Shown in pieces: positions 6,303 to 7,463 of a stretch of 7,463 nucleotides of DNA (position 1 is its first letter; each line of letters opens with the position of its first letter). Location: the NCBI GenBank assembly GCA_964635875.1, contig CAZWRK010000170.1, positions 1 through 7,463 on the forward strand. Reading direction: 5' to 3'. This DNA is from CAZWRK01 sp964635875 (lineage in GTDB: Bacteria > Pseudomonadota > Gammaproteobacteria > Burkholderiales > Aquaspirillaceae). Both the position numbers and the translations under genes were made by a program. The notes under the pieces are model-generated. The model made no database searches. It was not told the origin of the DNA and worked only from the letters and a program-made list of their open reading frames with translations.

Positions 6303-6323
6303 GCGCCGCACACAGTGCGGCGC
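6303..6323 (-). repeat. perfect 9-bp GC-rich hairpin in the rplN leader
   Basis: GCGCCGCAC (6303-6311) is the exact reverse complement of GTGCGGCGC (6315-6323), with a 3-base ACA/TGT loop. On the minus-strand transcript it is followed by UUCGUCUUAAUC, only half U, so it is at best a weak terminator. It ends about 50 nt before the rplN ATG. It may be a leader structure, an attenuator or a transcript-stabilising hairpin; the sequence alone does not decide. Confidence 0.6.
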
Positions 6324-6342
6324 CACAAACGGCCAGTTTTGG

Positions 6343-6377
6343 AACCCGAAGGGTTACAACGCCTCAAATTCAGGCGT
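6343..6377 (-). repeat. two small inverted repeats in the rpsQ-rplN spacer
   Basis: ACGCCT (6359-6364) pairs perfectly with AGGCGT (6372-6377) across a 7-base loop, and AACCC (6343-6347) with GGGTT (6351-6355) across a 3-base loop, read UUC on the transcript. Downstream of the candidate spc promoter, they would lie in the 5' leader of rplN. Stems of 5 and 6 bp are short, so function is uncertain. Confidence 0.35.
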
Positions 6378-6390
6378 CTACAAAGAACCG

Positions 6391-6418
6391 AAAATATACA
6401 GCAAAATTTTCTTTGCTG
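6391..6418 (-). terminator. candidate S10-operon terminator behind rpsQ
   Basis: On the minus strand CAGCAAA (6418-6412) pairs perfectly with TTTGCTG (6405-6399) across the 6-base loop GAAAAT, and the second arm is followed by TATATTTT (6398-6391). It starts 13 bases after the rpsQ stop. The 7-bp stem is only partly GC-rich, so a weak, leaky terminator is more likely than complete termination. It shares bases with the candidate spc promoter. Confidence 0.4.
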
Positions 6419-6421
6419 CAA
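6393..6421 (-). promoter_or_regulatory. candidate spc-operon promoter
   Basis: On the minus strand a -10-like TATATT (6398-6393; five of six consensus bases) lies exactly 17 bases after TTGCAG (6421-6416; three of six). Transcription would start near 6386, giving an rplN leader of about 134 nt containing three inverted repeats. In E. coli the spc promoter lies in the same rpsQ-rplN spacer. The weak -35 and AT-rich surroundings keep confidence low. Confidence 0.35.
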
Positions 6422-6430
6422 GCATTTCAA

Positions 6431-6694
6431 TTACACCTGGCGCGCTTTTTCAACCAAAGAGCTCACAACCCATGATTTTGTCTTAGAAATCGGACGTGTT
6501 TCGGAGATCACAACAACATCACCGATACCGAATTCATTCGCCTCATCGTGCGCATGAAACTTTTTGGACTTGCGGATAACCTTGCCATAGATCGGGTGCT
6601 TAACTTTGCGCTCGACCAGTACGACAACAGTCTTATCCATTTTATCGCTCACCACCTTGCCGGTGAGTGAGCGGACATTTTTTGTTTCACTCAT
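6431..6694 (-). CDS. rpsQ: 30S ribosomal protein S17
   Basis: S17 is a primary 16S-rRNA-binding protein of the 30S body. The 87-residue protein has an OB fold: it starts MSETKNVRSLTGKVVSDKMD, has VERKVKHPIYGKVIRKSKKF (27-46), and the family signature GDVVVISETRPISKTKSW (58-75). Its ATG lies a single base after the rpmC stop, so its ribosome binding site is inside rpmC and translation is likely coupled. It is the last gene of the S10 operon, followed by a 178-bp spacer. Confidence 0.98.
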   Translation of the reverse strand: MSETKNVRSLTGKVVSDKMDKTVVVLVERKVKHPIYGKVIRKSKKFHAHDEANEFGIGDVVVISETRPISKTKSWVVSSLVEKARQV

Positions 6695-6695
6695 T

Positions 6696-6884
6696 TCAAG
6701 CCGCCTTCTCGTGCAGGATGGTGCGGATACGCGCGATGTCGCGGCGTACTTTTTTCAGCTCAGAGTTTTTGCTCAATTGCTGAGTCGCAAGCTGCATACG
6801 CAGACCGAATTGGGCCTTCAAAAGACTCAACAACTCAGCCTTGAGCTCGTCAACCGACTTAGCTTTCAGTTCGGATGCTTTCAT
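6696..6884 (-). CDS. rpmC: 50S ribosomal protein L29
   Basis: L29 is a small helical protein next to L23 at the peptide exit of the 50S subunit, near the docking site for SRP and trigger factor. The 62-residue product is of usual length: MKASELKAKSVDELKAELLS at the start, and the signature KKVRRDIARIRTIL at 44-57. Predicted mostly as two helices. Its ATG shares one base with the rplP stop (TAATG arrangement, position 6884), so reinitiation after rplP is likely. rpsQ follows after one base. Confidence 0.98.
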   Translation of the reverse strand: MKASELKAKSVDELKAELLSLLKAQFGLRMQLATQQLSKNSELKKVRRDIARIRTILHEKAA

Positions 6885-7300
6885 TATTGCCCCACCAGTC
6901 TGGTAACAAACGTCGTAGCAATTGGCAACTTAGCGGCAGCAAGGCGGAACGCCTCACGAGCCAGCTCTTCACCAACGCCATCCATTTCATACAAAACCTT
7001 ACCCGGCTGAATTTCAGCAACGTAGTACTCAGGACTACCTTTACCGTTACCCATACGAACTTCAGCAGGTTTAGTCGTAATTGGCTTATCAGGGAAAACA
7101 CGAATCCAGATACGACCACCACGCTTAATATGACGAGTCATTGCGCGACGAGCGGCCTCAATCTGGCGCGCGGTCAACCGACCACGACCAATCGCTTTCA
7201 GACCGAACTCACCGAAGCTAACCTTGTTGCCGCGAGTTGCGACACCAGTGTTACGGCCTTTCTGCTGTTTGCGGTACTTGAGTCTAGTTGGCTGCAGCAT
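6884..7300 (-). CDS. rplP: 50S ribosomal protein L16
   Basis: L16 organises the aminoacyl-tRNA site of the 50S subunit. The 138-residue protein starts MLQPTRLKYRKQQKGRNTGV and contains both family signatures, KRGGRIWIRVFP (59-70) and RMGNGKGSPEYY (82-93). Arg82 corresponds to E. coli L16 Arg81, hydroxylated there by the oxygenase YcfD/RoxA; whether that happens here is unknown. Compared with E. coli there is a one-residue insertion near ATRGNKVSFG (21-30). Its start overlaps the last 17 bases of rpsC in another frame, and its stop overlaps the rpmC ATG by one base. Confidence 0.98.
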   Translation of the reverse strand: MLQPTRLKYRKQQKGRNTGVATRGNKVSFGEFGLKAIGRGRLTARQIEAARRAMTRHIKRGGRIWIRVFPDKPITTKPAEVRMGNGKGSPEYYVAEIQPGKVLYEMDGVGEELAREAFRLAAAKLPIATTFVTRLVGQ

Positions 7301-7463
7301 TGCGTCCGCCCTTTCTCATCTTCTTTTCCGGCTGGGTCGGCTCGGCCGACACTTGACTCGGCTTGAGGTCGCCCTTGTACACCCACCCCTTGATGCCGAT
7401 GACTCCGTAGGTGGTGGGCGCTTCGCTGGTCGCGTAATTTACGTCTGCACGCACGGTATGTTA
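7284..7463 (-). CDS. rpsC: 30S ribosomal protein S3, C-terminal fragment
   Basis: S3 lines the mRNA entry channel of the 30S subunit. The last 60 codons of this frame are present, stopping at TAG (7284-7286) inside rplP. Readable peptide: HTVRADVNYATSEAPTTYG, then VIGIKGWVYKGDL, and a basic tail ending MRKGGRNAAAN. This matches the S3 C-terminal domain (E. coli HTLRADIDYNTSEAHTTYG), and the RNAAAN end resembles Neisseria S3. Three features are odd: the first codon at the edge is TAA, where S3 normally has Leu before His; Pro replaces the usual His in SEAHTTYG; Gly replaces the usual Val in IKVWVYKG. Hand-counted GC of 7301-7460 is about 61%. Sequence error near a contig end is likelier than a genuinely broken essential gene. 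Confidence 0.88.

Noticed and set aside
6369..6380. TTCAGGCGTCTA resembling a Neisseriaceae DNA uptake sequence
   Set aside because: It does not contain GCCGTCTGAA or its reverse complement; the likeness is partial, and I saw no other copies in the window.
5137..6486. 449-codon open frame on the plus strand opposite rplE, rplX and rplN
   Set aside because: It lies antisense to three intact ribosomal protein genes and the rpsQ-rplN spacer, its product resembles nothing I know, and long antisense frames are common opposite codon-biased genes.
1..7463. Mobile elements, CRISPR arrays, tRNA or rRNA genes, defence systems
   Set aside because: The window is almost fully covered by conserved ribosomal-cluster genes in standard order; the two spacers of 58 and 178 bp hold no such features.

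Overview
The window is a block of the large ribosomal-protein gene cluster (tail of the S10 operon, the whole spc operon, and the head of the alpha operon). Every gene lies on the minus strand, so transcription runs from position 7463 towards position 1. The organism looks like a betaproteobacterium of the order Neisseriales. Reasons: infA and rpmJ sit between secY and rpsM; L36 begins MRVQPSVKKICRNC and has 37 residues; S3 ends in RNAAAN and overlaps rplP; and IF1 has a Neisseria-like sequence. These resemblances are recalled, not computed. GC content is about 50%, lower than many members of the order, and the genus cannot be fixed from this alone.

In transcription order: rpsC (3' end only), rplP, rpmC, rpsQ; a 178-bp spacer; rplN, rplX, rplE, rpsN, rpsH, rplF, rplR, rpsE, rpmD, rplO, secY, infA, rpmJ; a 58-bp spacer; rpsM, and the first 24 codons of rpsK. 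Together these encode eight small-subunit proteins (S3, S5, S8, S11, S13, S14, S17 and, counted with them, none truncated except S3 and S11), ten large-subunit proteins (L5, L6, L14, L15, L16, L18, L24, L29, L30, L36), initiation factor IF1 and the protein-export channel SecY. Apart from the two spacers, genes are separated by 0 to 31 bp or overlap by a few bases, as expected for translationally coupled operons.

The two spacers carry the visible regulation. Behind rpsQ, a hairpin with a T-rich tail coincides with a candidate promoter, followed by three more inverted repeats ahead of rplN; this is the expected S10/spc boundary. Behind rpmJ there is a good extended -10 promoter for the alpha operon. 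A candidate S8 operator lies at the rplX/rplE junction.

I found no novel biological system: this is a conserved housekeeping region. The most notable anomaly is the extreme right edge, where the rpsC reading frame meets an in-frame TAA and two unusual substitutions, most simply read as sequence errors near a contig end. (Count check: small-subunit genes present are rpsC, rpsE, rpsH, rpsK, rpsM, rpsN and rpsQ, i.e. seven, two of them partial.)
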